Program-made: the position numbers and the translations under genes | Assembly (NCBI GenBank): GCA_016125475.1 | Contig: WGLR01000024.1 | Span: forward strand, 24,261-88,260 | Source: Betaproteobacteria bacterium | GTDB taxonomy: Bacteria; Pseudomonadota; Gammaproteobacteria; Burkholderiales; Ga0077523 | Reading direction: 5' to 3' | DNA: 64,000 nucleotides | The notes under the pieces: generated by a model | Told to the model about the DNA's origin: nothing | The model's database searches: none | Seen by the model: the letters and a program-made list of their open reading frames with translations, nothing else | Shown: in pieces, positions 43,869 through 52,937 of the stretch | How positions within the stretch are numbered: position 1 is the first letter of the stretch | How the letters are laid out: every line of letters begins with the position of its first letter

Positions 43869-44870
43869 CTACCGGGGCGAGAGCAACGCGTCTCGCGCGC
43901 GTTGCCTCAGTCCTTCGGTCCAGCCCGGCAGCTCACCACGCTTCTTCTGGATGAGGTCGTAGAGATCGACGTTCACCATCAGGTACGTGTCGTCGGACGA
44001 TCCGGGCACGTCGGACTTGTGCCGCGTGAGCCCGACCGAGTAGTTCCCGTAACGAAACAGGACGCCGTACCCGGCACCCCGACGTGTGGTCGTCGTGATG
44101 ACGGCCGAGACGCCCCACCACGACGAATAGTCGTCGTCGCGGTACTGCACGAAGCCGATCGGTTCGAGCGCGAGCGCGGCGTCCATGTTCGCGGTCTCGC
44201 GGCTTCGTGTGTTCACCTCGATCCCAGCGGACGGCCTCATGAACACGATCTGCCGCGTGAACAACCGGCTGGCGTCGCCGTCTCCCAGCCGCTTTCCGTT
44301 GAGCCAGAGTTCCCAGGGCCACATCGGCAGACCGTTCCTGATCAGGCTCTCGTAACGGTGCGACGCAGCCGCCACGGCCTGCGCGCGGTCCCGGAAACCC
44401 GGCAGTTCCTTCTTCGCCAGGATGGCCGAGGTCACCAGAGCGACGGACGCCATGTCGATCTGGTACTGGGCGAGAGCATCACAATCGAACGTGATCTGCA
44501 CATCGGTCGTCTGGAACAGGGCTTCCTCGTGTTTCCCCAGCACCGGGCCTATCTGGAAGGTGGCGTGGTCCTCCTTTGCGGCACCGGGCAGCACCGAGAC
44601 GAAGGTCCGGACATCCTTTCGGGCCTGATTCGATGCGGACAGGGACTGATCGAAAACGTCGGCGAGATGCGTGAACGCGTCTCCGTAGGCGCCCCGCTCC
44701 AGATCGGGAGCCACCGCGAGGACGAGTGCACCCGGGCGCAACGGGCCGGAGATCTCGTGCTCCGAGTCACACAGGAACACCTTGTCCCCTCGCAGTTCGG
44801 CCGCACCGCCTGCACACGGCCCCCAGACGACCAACAGCGCGACGATCGTCGCAGCGACGCGCCTTGTCAT
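43869..44870 (-). CDS. exported hypothetical protein coupled to a hydrolase
   Basis: I do not recognise this 333-residue protein. It has a signal peptide (about 1-23, ending CAGGAAEL), two Cys early in the mature part, and a beta-rich C-terminal half with YDDDYSS-like, WWGVSAVITTTTRRG and TYLMVNVDLYDL. The ATG overlaps the stop of the hydrolase gene by four bases (ATGA), so the two are one coupled unit. A secreted partner or immunity-like role of the hydrolase is possible but not shown. Confidence 0.75.
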   Translation of the reverse strand: MTRRVAATIVALLVVWGPCAGGAAELRGDKVFLCDSEHEISGPLRPGALVLAVAPDLERGAYGDAFTHLADVFDQSLSASNQARKDVRTFVSVLPGAAKEDHATFQIGPVLGKHEEALFQTTDVQITFDCDALAQYQIDMASVALVTSAILAKKELPGFRDRAQAVAAASHRYESLIRNGLPMWPWELWLNGKRLGDGDASRLFTRQIVFMRPSAGIEVNTRSRETANMDAALALEPIGFVQYRDDDYSSWWGVSAVITTTTRRGAGYGVLFRYGNYSVGLTRHKSDVPGSSDDTYLMVNVDLYDLIQKKRGELPGWTEGLRQRARDALLSPR

Positions 44871-46045
44871 GGTTTCACCCCCAGCATCCTGGCCAGGTTC
44901 TCGATCGCGTCCCGCAGCTTCTGCACGCCGCCACCCTCCGTTGTCAGGGAGTCGAGTCTTGCCTTGAGCTCGTCCTGCTTCTGCCGGATTTCGCGCGCGA
45001 GGTCACCCCCGATGCCGTGCCAGTCCGGGCTTGCGCCCAGCGTCTGTGCATGCTGTTCGCACTCGAAGCTGAAGTCGGCAATCAGGCTCCGGAAAATGGG
45101 CCCGTGCACGGCGGGATTCGAAAGGTAATGTCCGAAGCCGTGGACGTTCGCCTCATGGATGTGATCGACGACCACGTCGAAGCCGTTGGGGCGCACGGGC
45201 ATCTGATAGGCGCACACACGACTCACCGGATCGAACCGGTTGTTCACATTGAGGAACACTTCGCAGTCGTAGGGTCTGAGCACACCGCCCGGCTTGCGGA
45301 GCAGCACGTATTCGCCCGGCGAGCGACGCAGGAGTCGCGTGGTGTTGGACAACTGGCACAGGAGTGTCAGGCCGACGGGGATCGGTCGATCCGGGAACGC
45401 CCGCGTTCCATCGGCCGCCTGCTTCCTGAGAGCAAGGTCCTCGGCGGACAGGTGAGGATTGTCGATCAGTTCCGGATGGCCGGGCAGCGCGCCCGCGACC
45501 ACGTCCTCGTCGGCCACCCAGGGTTCGGTCGCCAGCTGATACAGCGCGTCCTGCACCACCGCCGTACCGAGCGAATGCCCGATCACGCCGAATCTGGGAA
45601 CCTGCATGCCACCGGCTTCCTGCGCCTGCACGTGCGCTTTCAGGATCTCCGCCGCGATGACGGAATTCACGCGCAGTCGCACCATCCGCGCGACCAGGTC
45701 GAACCCGTGGTACAGGATGACGTCACCACCGTAGTCGACGGCCTGACTCTGATTGTTGCCGACGCGGTGAAGCAGCTGGGTGACCTGCCCCACCCAGTCG
45801 ATGTTGCCCGCCACGGCGCCAAGACTGTCGGCCAGGGCCTGCCACTGATTCAGGATGAGGTCGAAGATGTCGTCGTAGCGGACCTCGACGACGGTCAGGA
45901 ATTTACGGATGTCCGACGCGTCGCCGAAGCACGCGGGATAGAGGGCCATCGCCTGGTTCAGCGCCTCGACGGGCCCGCCGGCCTCGTCCGCCCAGCCCGT
46001 CTTGTGCCGACCGATCCCGTGCACGAGGAACAGCACGTTGTTCAT
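44867..46045 (-). CDS. alpha/beta hydrolase-like protein with GHSLG motif
   Basis: The 392-residue protein begins MNNVLFLVHGIGRHKTGW, with the oxyanion HG motif at residues 9-10, and has the nucleophile elbow GVIGHSLG with Ser158. The length and the EVFLNVNNRFDPVS region resemble lipase-like or lecithin-cholesterol-acyltransferase-like hydrolases, but I cannot name the substrate. There is no signal peptide, although the coupled partner is exported. GGAGGGGG precedes ATG 46045. A perfect CRP-type palindrome lies 205 bases upstream. Confidence 0.75.
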   Translation of the reverse strand: MNNVLFLVHGIGRHKTGWADEAGGPVEALNQAMALYPACFGDASDIRKFLTVVEVRYDDIFDLILNQWQALADSLGAVAGNIDWVGQVTQLLHRVGNNQSQAVDYGGDVILYHGFDLVARMVRLRVNSVIAAEILKAHVQAQEAGGMQVPRFGVIGHSLGTAVVQDALYQLATEPWVADEDVVAGALPGHPELIDNPHLSAEDLALRKQAADGTRAFPDRPIPVGLTLLCQLSNTTRLLRRSPGEYVLLRKPGGVLRPYDCEVFLNVNNRFDPVSRVCAYQMPVRPNGFDVVVDHIHEANVHGFGHYLSNPAVHGPIFRSLIADFSFECEQHAQTLGASPDWHGIGGDLAREIRQKQDELKARLDSLTTEGGGVQKLRDAIENLARMLGVKP

Positions 46046-46249
46046 GGCCCCCTCCCTGGAAGGTGACGTCGAGAATGTTCTGCGCCTGCCGGTGAACCGG
46101 AACTCGCTAATCGTCCGTGCGACCCCGATCGGACTCACCGAGGCGTGGCGTCGTGCGCCGTTACTGCAGGCGCATTACGCGCGACCACGCCAGCGGCATT
46201 CCTCCTTTTGCGCCATCAAGCCGCCAATCCGGCGCCGCGTCAACAGGAT

Positions 46250-46265
46250 TGTGAACCAGGTCACA
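46250..46265. promoter_or_regulatory. perfect CRP-type palindrome
   Basis: TGTGA-N6-TCACA, exact match to the E. coli CRP core, in the region between the formaldehyde dehydrogenase stop and the hydrolase start. It is placed to regulate the hydrolase and its coupled partner. The regulator here could be CRP, Vfr or an FNR-family relative. Confidence 0.55.
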
Positions 46266-46332
46266 CGATATTCCGGGCATCGCGGATGTCCGGCAGACGA
46301 CGCGATGGGACCGGGTGCGTTCGTCCCGGTCG

Positions 46333-47442
46333 CTAGTACACCACCACCGACCGGATGCTCTCCCCGCGATGCATCAGGTCGAACGCCTCGTTGATGCGCT
46401 CCAGCGGCATCACGTGCGTGATCAGCGGGTCGATCTGGATCTTGCCGTCCATGTACCAGTCGACGATGCGCGGGGTGTCGGTGCGGCCTCGGGCTCCGCC
46501 GAACGCCGAGCCTTTCCAGACGCGGCCGGTCACGAGCTGGAAGGGTCGGGTCGCGATCTCCTTGCCGGCCTCGGCGACGCCGATGATGATGCTCGTGCCC
46601 CAGCCACGGTGGCAGGTCTCGAGTGCCTGACGCATCACGTCGGTGTTGCCGGTGCAGTCGAACGTGTAGTCCGCACCGCCGTCGGTCAGCTGCACGAGGT
46701 GCGCGACGAGGTCGCCCCCCACCTTCTTCGGGTTCACGAAGTGGGTCATGCCGAACTGGCGCCCCCACGCCTCCTTGCCGTCGTTGATGTCGACGCCCAC
46801 GATCCGGTCGGCGCCGACCATCCTGAGACCCTGGATCACATTGAGGCCGATGCCACCGAGTCCGAACACGACGCAGTTCGCACCGGGTTCGACTTTCGCG
46901 GTGTTCACGACGGCGCCCACGCCGGTCGTCACGCCGCACCCGACGTAGCAGGCCTTCTCGAACGGCGCGTCCTCGCGGATCTTCGCGACGGCGATCTCGG
47001 GAACGACGGTGTAGTTGGAGAACGTCGAGCACCCCATGTAGTGGTGGATGGGTTTGCCCTGGTAGGAGAAACGGCTCGTGCCGTCCGGCATCAGACCCTT
47101 GCCCTGCGTCGCGCGGATCGCAGTGCAGAGGTTGGTCTTCTGCGACAGGCACGACTTGCACTGGCGGCACTCGGGCGTGTAGAGCGGGATCACGTGGTCA
47201 CCCGGTTTCACGGTGGTCACGCCGGCTCCGACCTCGACGACGACGCCTGCGCCTTCGTGTCCGAGGATCGACGGGAAGATTCCCTCGGAATCGAGGCCGT
47301 CGAGCGTGTAGGCATCCGTATGACAGATGCCCGTGGCCTTGATCTCGATGAGGACCTCGCCCGCCTTCGGTCCTTCGAGGTCCAGTTCCACGATCTCCAG
47401 GGGTTTCTTCGCCTCGAAGGCGACTGCTGCACGGGTCTTCAT
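46333..47442 (-). CDS. frmA: S-(hydroxymethyl)glutathione dehydrogenase / class III alcohol dehydrogenase
   Basis: The 369-residue zinc enzyme oxidises S-hydroxymethylglutathione, formed from formaldehyde and glutathione, to S-formylglutathione with NAD. The catalytic zinc site ([16 protein letters not shown]), the structural four-cysteine lobe ([15 protein letters not shown]) and the Rossmann motif [12 protein letters not shown] are all intact. ATG 47442 has GGAG upstream. It follows the thioesterase gene on the same strand after 120 bases. The usual partner S-formylglutathione hydrolase is not here. Confidence 0.96.
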   Translation of the reverse strand: MKTRAAVAFEAKKPLEIVELDLEGPKAGEVLIEIKATGICHTDAYTLDGLDSEGIFPSILGHEGAGVVVEVGAGVTTVKPGDHVIPLYTPECRQCKSCLSQKTNLCTAIRATQGKGLMPDGTSRFSYQGKPIHHYMGCSTFSNYTVVPEIAVAKIREDAPFEKACYVGCGVTTGVGAVVNTAKVEPGANCVVFGLGGIGLNVIQGLRMVGADRIVGVDINDGKEAWGRQFGMTHFVNPKKVGGDLVAHLVQLTDGGADYTFDCTGNTDVMRQALETCHRGWGTSIIIGVAEAGKEIATRPFQLVTGRVWKGSAFGGARGRTDTPRIVDWYMDGKIQIDPLITHVMPLERINEAFDLMHRGESIRSVVVY

Positions 47443-47562
47443 GAAGAGGGCTCCGGTTCGTGTTGGAGGAATCACCGGTGGACCGCGTCCGTGTCCGCCG
47501 GTTTCGCTGGCCGCAATGGTAGTCCACGGGGCTCGGCCCTACACGCCCGGCCGGATGCCGAC

Positions 47563-47979
47563 TCACGATGCCCGATAGGCCTCGACTCTTTCCCGAAGAT
47601 CGGCGGGAATCGATACGGCCTGCGCCGTGTCGAGATCCATGAACACGATTGTCTGCACGATGTGCAGACGCTCTTCCCCCTCGCTCAGCCCGCGGTAGTC
47701 GAGCTGCACGGAACTGCGGCCCACCGCGACCACGCGCAGCTCGAAGCGCAGGACGTCGCCCATGCGCAGGGGTTTCGCGAAATCGCACCTTATCGTGACG
47801 GTCGGCGTGCCGATGCGACGGTTGCGGATCAGGTCAGGGAGGGCCGTCCCGATACCCTCGGCGAACCAGTCCTCCATGGTTCCGTGCGCGAGATCGAAGA
47901 AGCGCGGGAAATAGACGATGCCCGCGGGGTCGCAGTGCGAGAACCGCACGAGCTGGTCGTGGACGAAGACCCGGTTCAC
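47563..47979 (-). CDS. 4-hydroxybenzoyl-CoA thioesterase-like (hotdog) protein
   Basis: The protein of about 138 residues has the hotdog signature RFSHCDPAGIVYFPRFFDLAHG with the catalytic Asp of the 4HBT family, and no other domain. The GTG at 47979 is chosen; a GTG at 48000 is possible. Members hydrolyse acyl-CoA esters, and the Tol-Pal-linked relative YbgC acts on short acyl chains. It lies 49 bases after the cyclase gene and before the formaldehyde dehydrogenase. Confidence 0.78.
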   Translation of the reverse strand: MNRVFVHDQLVRFSHCDPAGIVYFPRFFDLAHGTMEDWFAEGIGTALPDLIRNRRIGTPTVTIRCDFAKPLRMGDVLRFELRVVAVGRSSVQLDYRGLSEGEERLHIVQTIVFMDLDTAQAVSIPADLRERVEAYRAS

Positions 47980-48028
47980 GGGCAAAGCCCGCCTGAACAC
48001 GCGCGCATCAAGGGCGGCGACCCGGGTC

Positions 48029-48979
48029 TCAATACATCGCCACGGGTGCGACCGTGGACCCAGTGCCGCCCGCAATCTTCAGCGGCTGCATCGCGAACGC
48101 GAACTCGTAGACCTTGCGGTGCGCGAGCTCGTCGAGCTTTAGGTTCTCGATGAGGAATATGCCGTTCACGACGAGCGCGATCTGGTGCACCGGAAAGCTC
48201 AGGGACTTGTCCGGGTTCGGCGCGATCTCGACGGGAAAGTTGTCCGCACCGATCAGCATCACGTCCTTCGCGGCGAGCCACTCGGCGGCCGCGATCCCGA
48301 TGCCGGGGCAGCCCGAGTTGTACTTCGCGTTGTCGGCCCCCCAGAGTCGGCCCCAGCCGGTGTTGACGAGAACCGCGTCGCCCCTGCGAATCTCCACACC
48401 CTCCCGCTCGGCCGCGGCCTTCAGGTCCGCGGGCGTGATCTCGTAGTCGATCGCGAGTGTGTCGACGCCCTTCAGGGCGGCGATGTCGAGCAGCACCCCG
48501 CGCGTGAACAGCATGCCCACCTTCTCGATGCCCAGGTGCGAAAAGCCCGTGCGCGTCGCGATCCCGTTCGTGTCGAAGCAGTTGTAGTGGAGATCGCCGA
48601 TGGTCTGGTGCGACAGCATGTCCATCTGGGTGCCGACCTGACCGATCTCCGTGAAGACGATTTCCTCGTTGCTGCGACGTCGGTTCGTTCCGAGAGGCGG
48701 GGTCGTACGCTTGGTGTAGAGCTCGAAGCGGCGGGTGCCGAACAGCGGAATGTCGCCCGAGAGCACGTGCCCGAGCTCGACGGTCTCGCCCGTCTTCACG
48801 AGACGCGCAGCGTGCAGCACACGCTCGGGAGTCATGTAGTTCGCCGCCCCGCGTTCGTCCGTGGCCCCCCACTTCGACGGGCACCGCTGCTCGGGCGCGG
48901 GCGGCGACCAGCCGTCGGCCCACGCGTGACCGGACAGGAGTACGGCCAGTACGGCCCACACGACGGCGATCGATCTCAT
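48029..48979 (-). CDS. exported cyclase family protein (kynurenine-formamidase-like fold)
   Basis: The 316-residue protein has a signal peptide (1-21, ending HAWA) and the cyclase fold. The metal-binding region reads QVGTQMDMLSHQTIGD, where classical kynurenine formamidases have HxGTHxDxPxH; the variant GTQ with D and H is common in this broad family. Good context is CVLVNTGWG-like VLVNTGWGRLW and IGADNFPVEIAP. GGGAGGAAG precedes ATG 48979. Export to the periplasm is unusual for kynurenine formamidase, so another ester or amide substrate is more likely. Confidence 0.8.
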   Translation of the reverse strand: MRSIAVVWAVLAVLLSGHAWADGWSPPAPEQRCPSKWGATDERGAANYMTPERVLHAARLVKTGETVELGHVLSGDIPLFGTRRFELYTKRTTPPLGTNRRRSNEEIVFTEIGQVGTQMDMLSHQTIGDLHYNCFDTNGIATRTGFSHLGIEKVGMLFTRGVLLDIAALKGVDTLAIDYEITPADLKAAAEREGVEIRRGDAVLVNTGWGRLWGADNAKYNSGCPGIGIAAAEWLAAKDVMLIGADNFPVEIAPNPDKSLSFPVHQIALVVNGIFLIENLKLDELAHRKVYEFAFAMQPLKIAGGTGSTVAPVAMY

Positions 48980-49070
48980 GCTTCCTCCCGATTGTCTGTG
49001 TGAATCGTGGCGAGGCTGCAGACAATCCCGCGAGCATAGTCCGGGGGTGATCCCCGTCAAGGGGGCCGCG

Positions 49071-49442
49071 TCACTGCCGCAGCATGAGATTCAGGATGAA
49101 GCTCAGGATGGAGATGACCAGCGCGGCCGCGACGGCCTGCCAGAACGTGCCGACCACGAAACCCGGCACCAGCCAGGCGACGAGAAAGAGAATCAGCGCA
49201 TTCAGCACGAGCACGAACAGCCCGAGCGTCACGACCGTGATGGGCAGCGTGAGGATGAACAGGATCGGTTTCAGGAACGTGTTCACGAGCCCGAACGCAA
49301 GCCCCGCGAGCAGCAGCGCCTGCGGACCGTCGACGGAAAGGCCGTTCAGAAGGTGCGATGCGATCCAGAGCACGAGGACGTTGAGCCCCCAGAACACGAG
49401 GAACCGCTTGAGGCCCTGCATCGGAATGTCGGATTCGGACAT
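49071..49442 (-). CDS. 4-TM phage-holin-fold family membrane protein
   Basis: The 123-residue protein has four closely packed membrane helices and the family turns GLAFGLVNTFLKPIL and LPITVVTLGLF of the PF04020 family. Despite the family name it is a common chromosomal membrane protein, not a phage gene. No lysis genes are nearby. The start may also be the second ATG (MQGLKRF). Function unknown. It diverges from the EamA transporter. Confidence 0.85.
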   Translation of the reverse strand: MSESDIPMQGLKRFLVFWGLNVLVLWIASHLLNGLSVDGPQALLLAGLAFGLVNTFLKPILFILTLPITVVTLGLFVLVLNALILFLVAWLVPGFVVGTFWQAVAAALVISILSFILNLMLRQ

Positions 49443-49560
49443 GGGGGCATTATGCGACGTGCCCGCGGGCAGGCCAACCCGAGCGACCCGGCAGCGCCCG
49501 CGTGACGGAGGCCTGCGTGTACCATCGCCGGTTTGCCGCGACCTCCCGTCCTGTCCCTGA

Positions 49561-50475
49561 ATGTCCGCACACCCCGCCACACTGCCCCGCTCCACCTGGC
49601 TGCTCGTCGCCCTGCTCACGCTGGGCTGGGGCATGAACTGGCCGATGATGAAACTCGCCGTGGCGGAGATCCCGGTCTGGACGTTCCGCGGGTTGTGCTG
49701 TGCGGCGGGAGCGGCCGGCATGTTCGTGATCGCACGGGCAGGCGGCATGAGGATCGGCATCGCGCGGGCACAGTGGGTGCCGATCATGCTCACGGCCCTC
49801 TTCAACGTGACGCTCTGGAATGCGTTCGTGACGTCGGGGGTGCGTCTGCTGCCCGCCGGCCGCTCGGCGATCCTCGCGTACACGATGCCCCTCTGGACGG
49901 TACTGCTCTCGCGCTTCATCCTCGGCGAGGCCCTCACGCTGCGCCGCATCGCGGGCGTCGCCCTCGGAATGTGCGGGCTCGCACTGCTCCTGGGCGATTC
50001 GCTCGTCGCGATCGGAGGTGCCCCCGCCGGTGCATTCATGATCGTCTTCGCGGCGCTGTGCTGGTCCATGGGGACGGTACTCATGAAGCGCTTCGCGCTG
50101 CCCATTCCGACGACCGTGTTCACGGGGTGGAATCTGTTCCTGGGCGGCATCCCCCTCGGCGTGATCGCACTGGTCGTCGACCCGCCGCACTGGCACCCCA
50201 TCGGCCCGTCCGCCGTCGTGGGTCTCGTCTACAACATGGTCGTCGCGTTCATCGTGTGCCACTGGCTCTGGTTCCGGATCGTCTCCCTCGCTCCCGCGGG
50301 CGTCTCCGCGCTCGGCACGCTCATGATCCCCGTGGTGGGGGTGACGAGCGGCATGCTCATCCTCGGGGAGCGTCCCGGCTGGACCGAGTTCTCGGCGCTC
50401 GCATTGATCCTCGCGGCGCTCGCGACCGTCCTCATCCCGTCCCGCCGTCAAGAAATCCCCGCTACGGGTCGTTAA
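49561..50475 (+). CDS. EamA family (drug/metabolite) transporter
   Basis: The 304-residue protein has ten membrane segments in two repeated EamA halves (each with the typical GWGMNW and ALCWSMGTVLMK starts). These carriers export amino acids, purine or other metabolites; the substrate is not predictable. It is transcribed alone between the holin-fold gene and the lytic transglycosylase. Confidence 0.88.
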   Translation: MSAHPATLPRSTWLLVALLTLGWGMNWPMMKLAVAEIPVWTFRGLCCAAGAAGMFVIARAGGMRIGIARAQWVPIMLTALFNVTLWNAFVTSGVRLLPAGRSAILAYTMPLWTVLLSRFILGEALTLRRIAGVALGMCGLALLLGDSLVAIGGAPAGAFMIVFAALCWSMGTVLMKRFALPIPTTVFTGWNLFLGGIPLGVIALVVDPPHWHPIGPSAVVGLVYNMVVAFIVCHWLWFRIVSLAPAGVSALGTLMIPVVGVTSGMLILGERPGWTEFSALALILAALATVLIPSRRQEIPATGR

Positions 50476-50589
50476 GGGTCACAAGAAGCCTGGCAGGAAA
50501 GTTGCCCCCGTTCCGAGCGGGGTCGTCGGCCGTCCCGCCTGCCTGCCGGGCCGCAAACGACCAACCCACGGATTCGACGGCGAGAACCA

Positions 50590-51273
50590 ATGATCAACGA
50601 GCGCCTCCCGGCCGCGGCCAGACTGGCCGGTGCAGCCATCCTGCTGACGCTCACCGGCAGTGCCTTCGCGGACATCTACCGGTGTACGGGCGAGGATGGC
50701 GTTCCGCTCTTCACGAACATCCCGAACGACCCTCGCTGTCAGGTGGTCGTCCGGACCGGTCCCGACAGGGAAGAAGCCACGGCACCGGTCAGCAGGATCG
50801 TCGAGGACAACGCGGTTGCCCGCATCCCGGCGGCCGTGCGGCACAAGTTCGACAAGCACATCGAGGCGGCGGCACGGCACCACGACGTGGACCCGGCGCT
50901 GATCCACGCGGTGATCGCAGCCGAGTCCGGCTATAACCCGCGCGCCCGTTCCCCCAAGGGCGCGAAGGGCCTCATGCAGCTGATTCCCGAAACCGGTGCC
51001 CGCTACGGGGCCAAGAACCTGCTGGACCCGCGACAGAACATCGAAGCCGGGACCCGCTATCTGAAGGACCTGATCACGCTGTTCGGAAACGACATCAAGC
51101 TCGCGCTGGCGGCCTACAACGCGGGCGAAGGTGCGGTGCTGCGCTACGGGAAGATTCCGCCCTATGCGGAAACCCAGAGCTACGTTCCGAAGGTCCTCAC
51201 CTACTACCGCCGCTATCGCGAGGCACGGAAGGCGGCCGAAGCCCGGCTGCGGTCGTCCCTCGTGAGGAGCTAG
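50590..51273 (+). CDS. lytic transglycosylase with DUF4124 domain
   Basis: The 227-residue exported protein has a signal peptide (1-27, ending AFADIY), a short DUF4124 domain (YRCTGEDGVPLFTNIP) and an SLT domain. The catalytic Glu112 is in AAESGYNP, followed by GAKGLMQLIPETG and LALAAYNAGEGAV. It cleaves the glycan strands of peptidoglycan with formation of anhydro-muramic acid ends. It is downstream of the transporter gene by 114 bases but probably independent. Small soluble form, no lipobox. Confidence 0.93.
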   Translation: MINERLPAAARLAGAAILLTLTGSAFADIYRCTGEDGVPLFTNIPNDPRCQVVVRTGPDREEATAPVSRIVEDNAVARIPAAVRHKFDKHIEAAARHHDVDPALIHAVIAAESGYNPRARSPKGAKGLMQLIPETGARYGAKNLLDPRQNIEAGTRYLKDLITLFGNDIKLALAAYNAGEGAVLRYGKIPPYAETQSYVPKVLTYYRRYREARKAAEARLRSSLVRS

Positions 51274-51298
51274 TCCGCCCACCCCGTTCCAGGGGGAT

Positions 51299-52198
51299 TC
51301 AGGCGCCCGGCAACGGCCCGAGGGCCTTCGCAAAGCGCTCGGCGCACGCGAGCCCGAAACCCGTCGGTACCAGCGCCGGCTGGCGGTCGTGCACCGCCGG
51401 CACCCCGAGCCTGAGCGCCGCGATGCGCTTCCCGTAGCACACCAGCGCATCGAGAGACTGCATGCCGAAGACGATCGCGGGCAGCACCTCGCGGTAGAGC
51501 GCCTCGGCACGGGCTTCGTCACCCGCGTTCATGGCCTCGAAGATCCGGACCTGCCAGTCGAACGTGTCGGTCGCGGGAATCATCCCCGCGCACCCCGCGC
51601 GCAGGTTGTCCGGCAGCTCCTGGCCATTGCGGCCGTTGAAGACCGCGACCTTTCCGCCCGTCGCCTTCACGATGGGCTCGACCGAAATGACGGGGCCCTC
51701 TGCCTTCAGCACCGAGAAGTTCGGATGGCTCTGCGCGAGCCGCGCGATCGACTCCGCGGAGAGGCCGACCCCGGTGTACTCGGGCGCATTCTGGATCGCG
51801 ACGGGCAGTCCGGCCGCGCCCATCACGTCGCCGAAATGACGCTCGTAGTGAGCTTCGGGAACGCCGCGCTCGGGCGGTGGCTGCAGGATGAGCCAGTCCG
51901 CCCCGCGTTTGCCGGCGAGTGCCGCAAACGCGACCTGTTCGGCGACCGCGCCCGGCGCGACCGTCACCGCGAGCGGCAGGCGCCCGCCGAGATCCTCGGC
52001 GATCCATTCGACGACCGCGACACGCTCCTCCGGGGAGAGCTTGTTCACTTCGGTGGCAAGACCGAGCACGGCCAGGCCGTGGGCACCGCCGGCAACCGCT
52101 GCCTCGACCTGGCGCCGCATCAACGCGCGGTCGAGTCGGCCGTCACGATCGAAGAAGGCATACAGCATGGGGTAGATGCCCCGGAAACGATGTGGCAT
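51299..52198 (-). CDS. dihydrodipicolinate synthase (DapA) family aldolase
   Basis: The 299-residue TIM-barrel protein has the Schiff-base lysine Lys165 in FSVLKAEGP, and IQNAPEYTGVGLS where DapA itself has the YNxP turn. This sequence is not DapA proper; relatives are aldolases or dehydratases acting on sugar acids or pyruvate adducts. The start ATG 52198 has GGAG seven bases upstream; ATG 52204 is two codons earlier. It is divergent from the DUF1924 cytochrome gene. Exact reaction unknown. Confidence 0.85.
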   Translation of the reverse strand: MPHRFRGIYPMLYAFFDRDGRLDRALMRRQVEAAVAGGAHGLAVLGLATEVNKLSPEERVAVVEWIAEDLGGRLPLAVTVAPGAVAEQVAFAALAGKRGADWLILQPPPERGVPEAHYERHFGDVMGAAGLPVAIQNAPEYTGVGLSAESIARLAQSHPNFSVLKAEGPVISVEPIVKATGGKVAVFNGRNGQELPDNLRAGCAGMIPATDTFDWQVRIFEAMNAGDEARAEALYREVLPAIVFGMQSLDALVCYGKRIAALRLGVPAVHDRQPALVPTGFGLACAERFAKALGPLPGA

Positions 52199-52335
52199 GT
52201 TCATGCTCCGCTCGCAGTATCGGGGACGCGTGCAGTCGGCTCGCGTTTCCCGACGGAAATGTCGAAGCCCCGGACGGTACCAGAGGTCCGGCCGCCGCAG
52301 GATGCAGGACAGCGAGCGCCGTTCAGGAGACCGTG

Positions 52336-52812
52336 ATGCAGAGGATGCTGATTGCGCTCGTGCTGTTCGCCGCCGTGCCCGCCATGGCGATGTCCCCACA
52401 GGAACTGCTCGAGATCTATCGCAAGGCGGCGGCATCGACACCGGGATTCGCCGGCTTCTCGGCCGAGCGTGGCAAGGCGTTCTACCTGAAGGAGGTGAAG
52501 GGCCCGAACGGCGAGCACTCGTGCTCGTCCTGCCACAGTCCCGACCCCACGGAAACCGTGTTCGGTCACAGCGGTTCCATCCGCGCCGAATGCACGGCGT
52601 GCCACATCTCGGGCATCCGCGCCCCCGGGCGTCCGGGCAGCATTCGCAAGGACATCAAGCCCCTCGCGCCGATCGCGAACGCGGACCGCTTCACCGACCC
52701 GGACAAGACCGAGCTCTGGTTCGAGGTGAACTGTTTCTACGTGCTCGGGCGCGGCTGCACGGCGCAGGAAAAGGGCGATCTCCTGACTTACCTGCTCTCC
52801 GTCGGGCGGTAG
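52336..52812 (+). CDS. DUF1924 c-type cytochrome with two haem motifs
   Basis: The 158-residue periplasmic protein has a signal peptide (1-18, ending AMAMSP) and the DUF1924 pattern: KPLAPIANADRFTDPDKTE and VLGRGCTAQEKGDLLTYLL. Two haem-binding motifs are present, CSSCH (63-67) and CTACH (86-90); most family members, to my knowledge, have one. Cys133 and Cys141 may form a disulphide. AGGAGA precedes ATG 52336. It starts a plus-strand run of three genes with a dioxygenase and DUF465. Confidence 0.85.
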   Translation: MQRMLIALVLFAAVPAMAMSPQELLEIYRKAAASTPGFAGFSAERGKAFYLKEVKGPNGEHSCSSCHSPDPTETVFGHSGSIRAECTACHISGIRAPGRPGSIRKDIKPLAPIANADRFTDPDKTELWFEVNCFYVLGRGCTAQEKGDLLTYLLSVGR

Positions 52813-52937
52813 CGGTTCGTGGGCCGCGCGACGCGTGGCCGGCGAAAACAAGGGTTGCTCGTCGGAGCGCAACGAGGCACGATGAATGCAGGATGGGGCA
52901 CGACGTCCCGCACTCGAAGGGAGGCCCTGGCAGTCTG

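Noticed and set aside
49071..49442. Phage holin, hence a prophage
   Set aside because: The PF04020 fold is common in chromosomes; no endolysin, integrase or structural phage gene is near.
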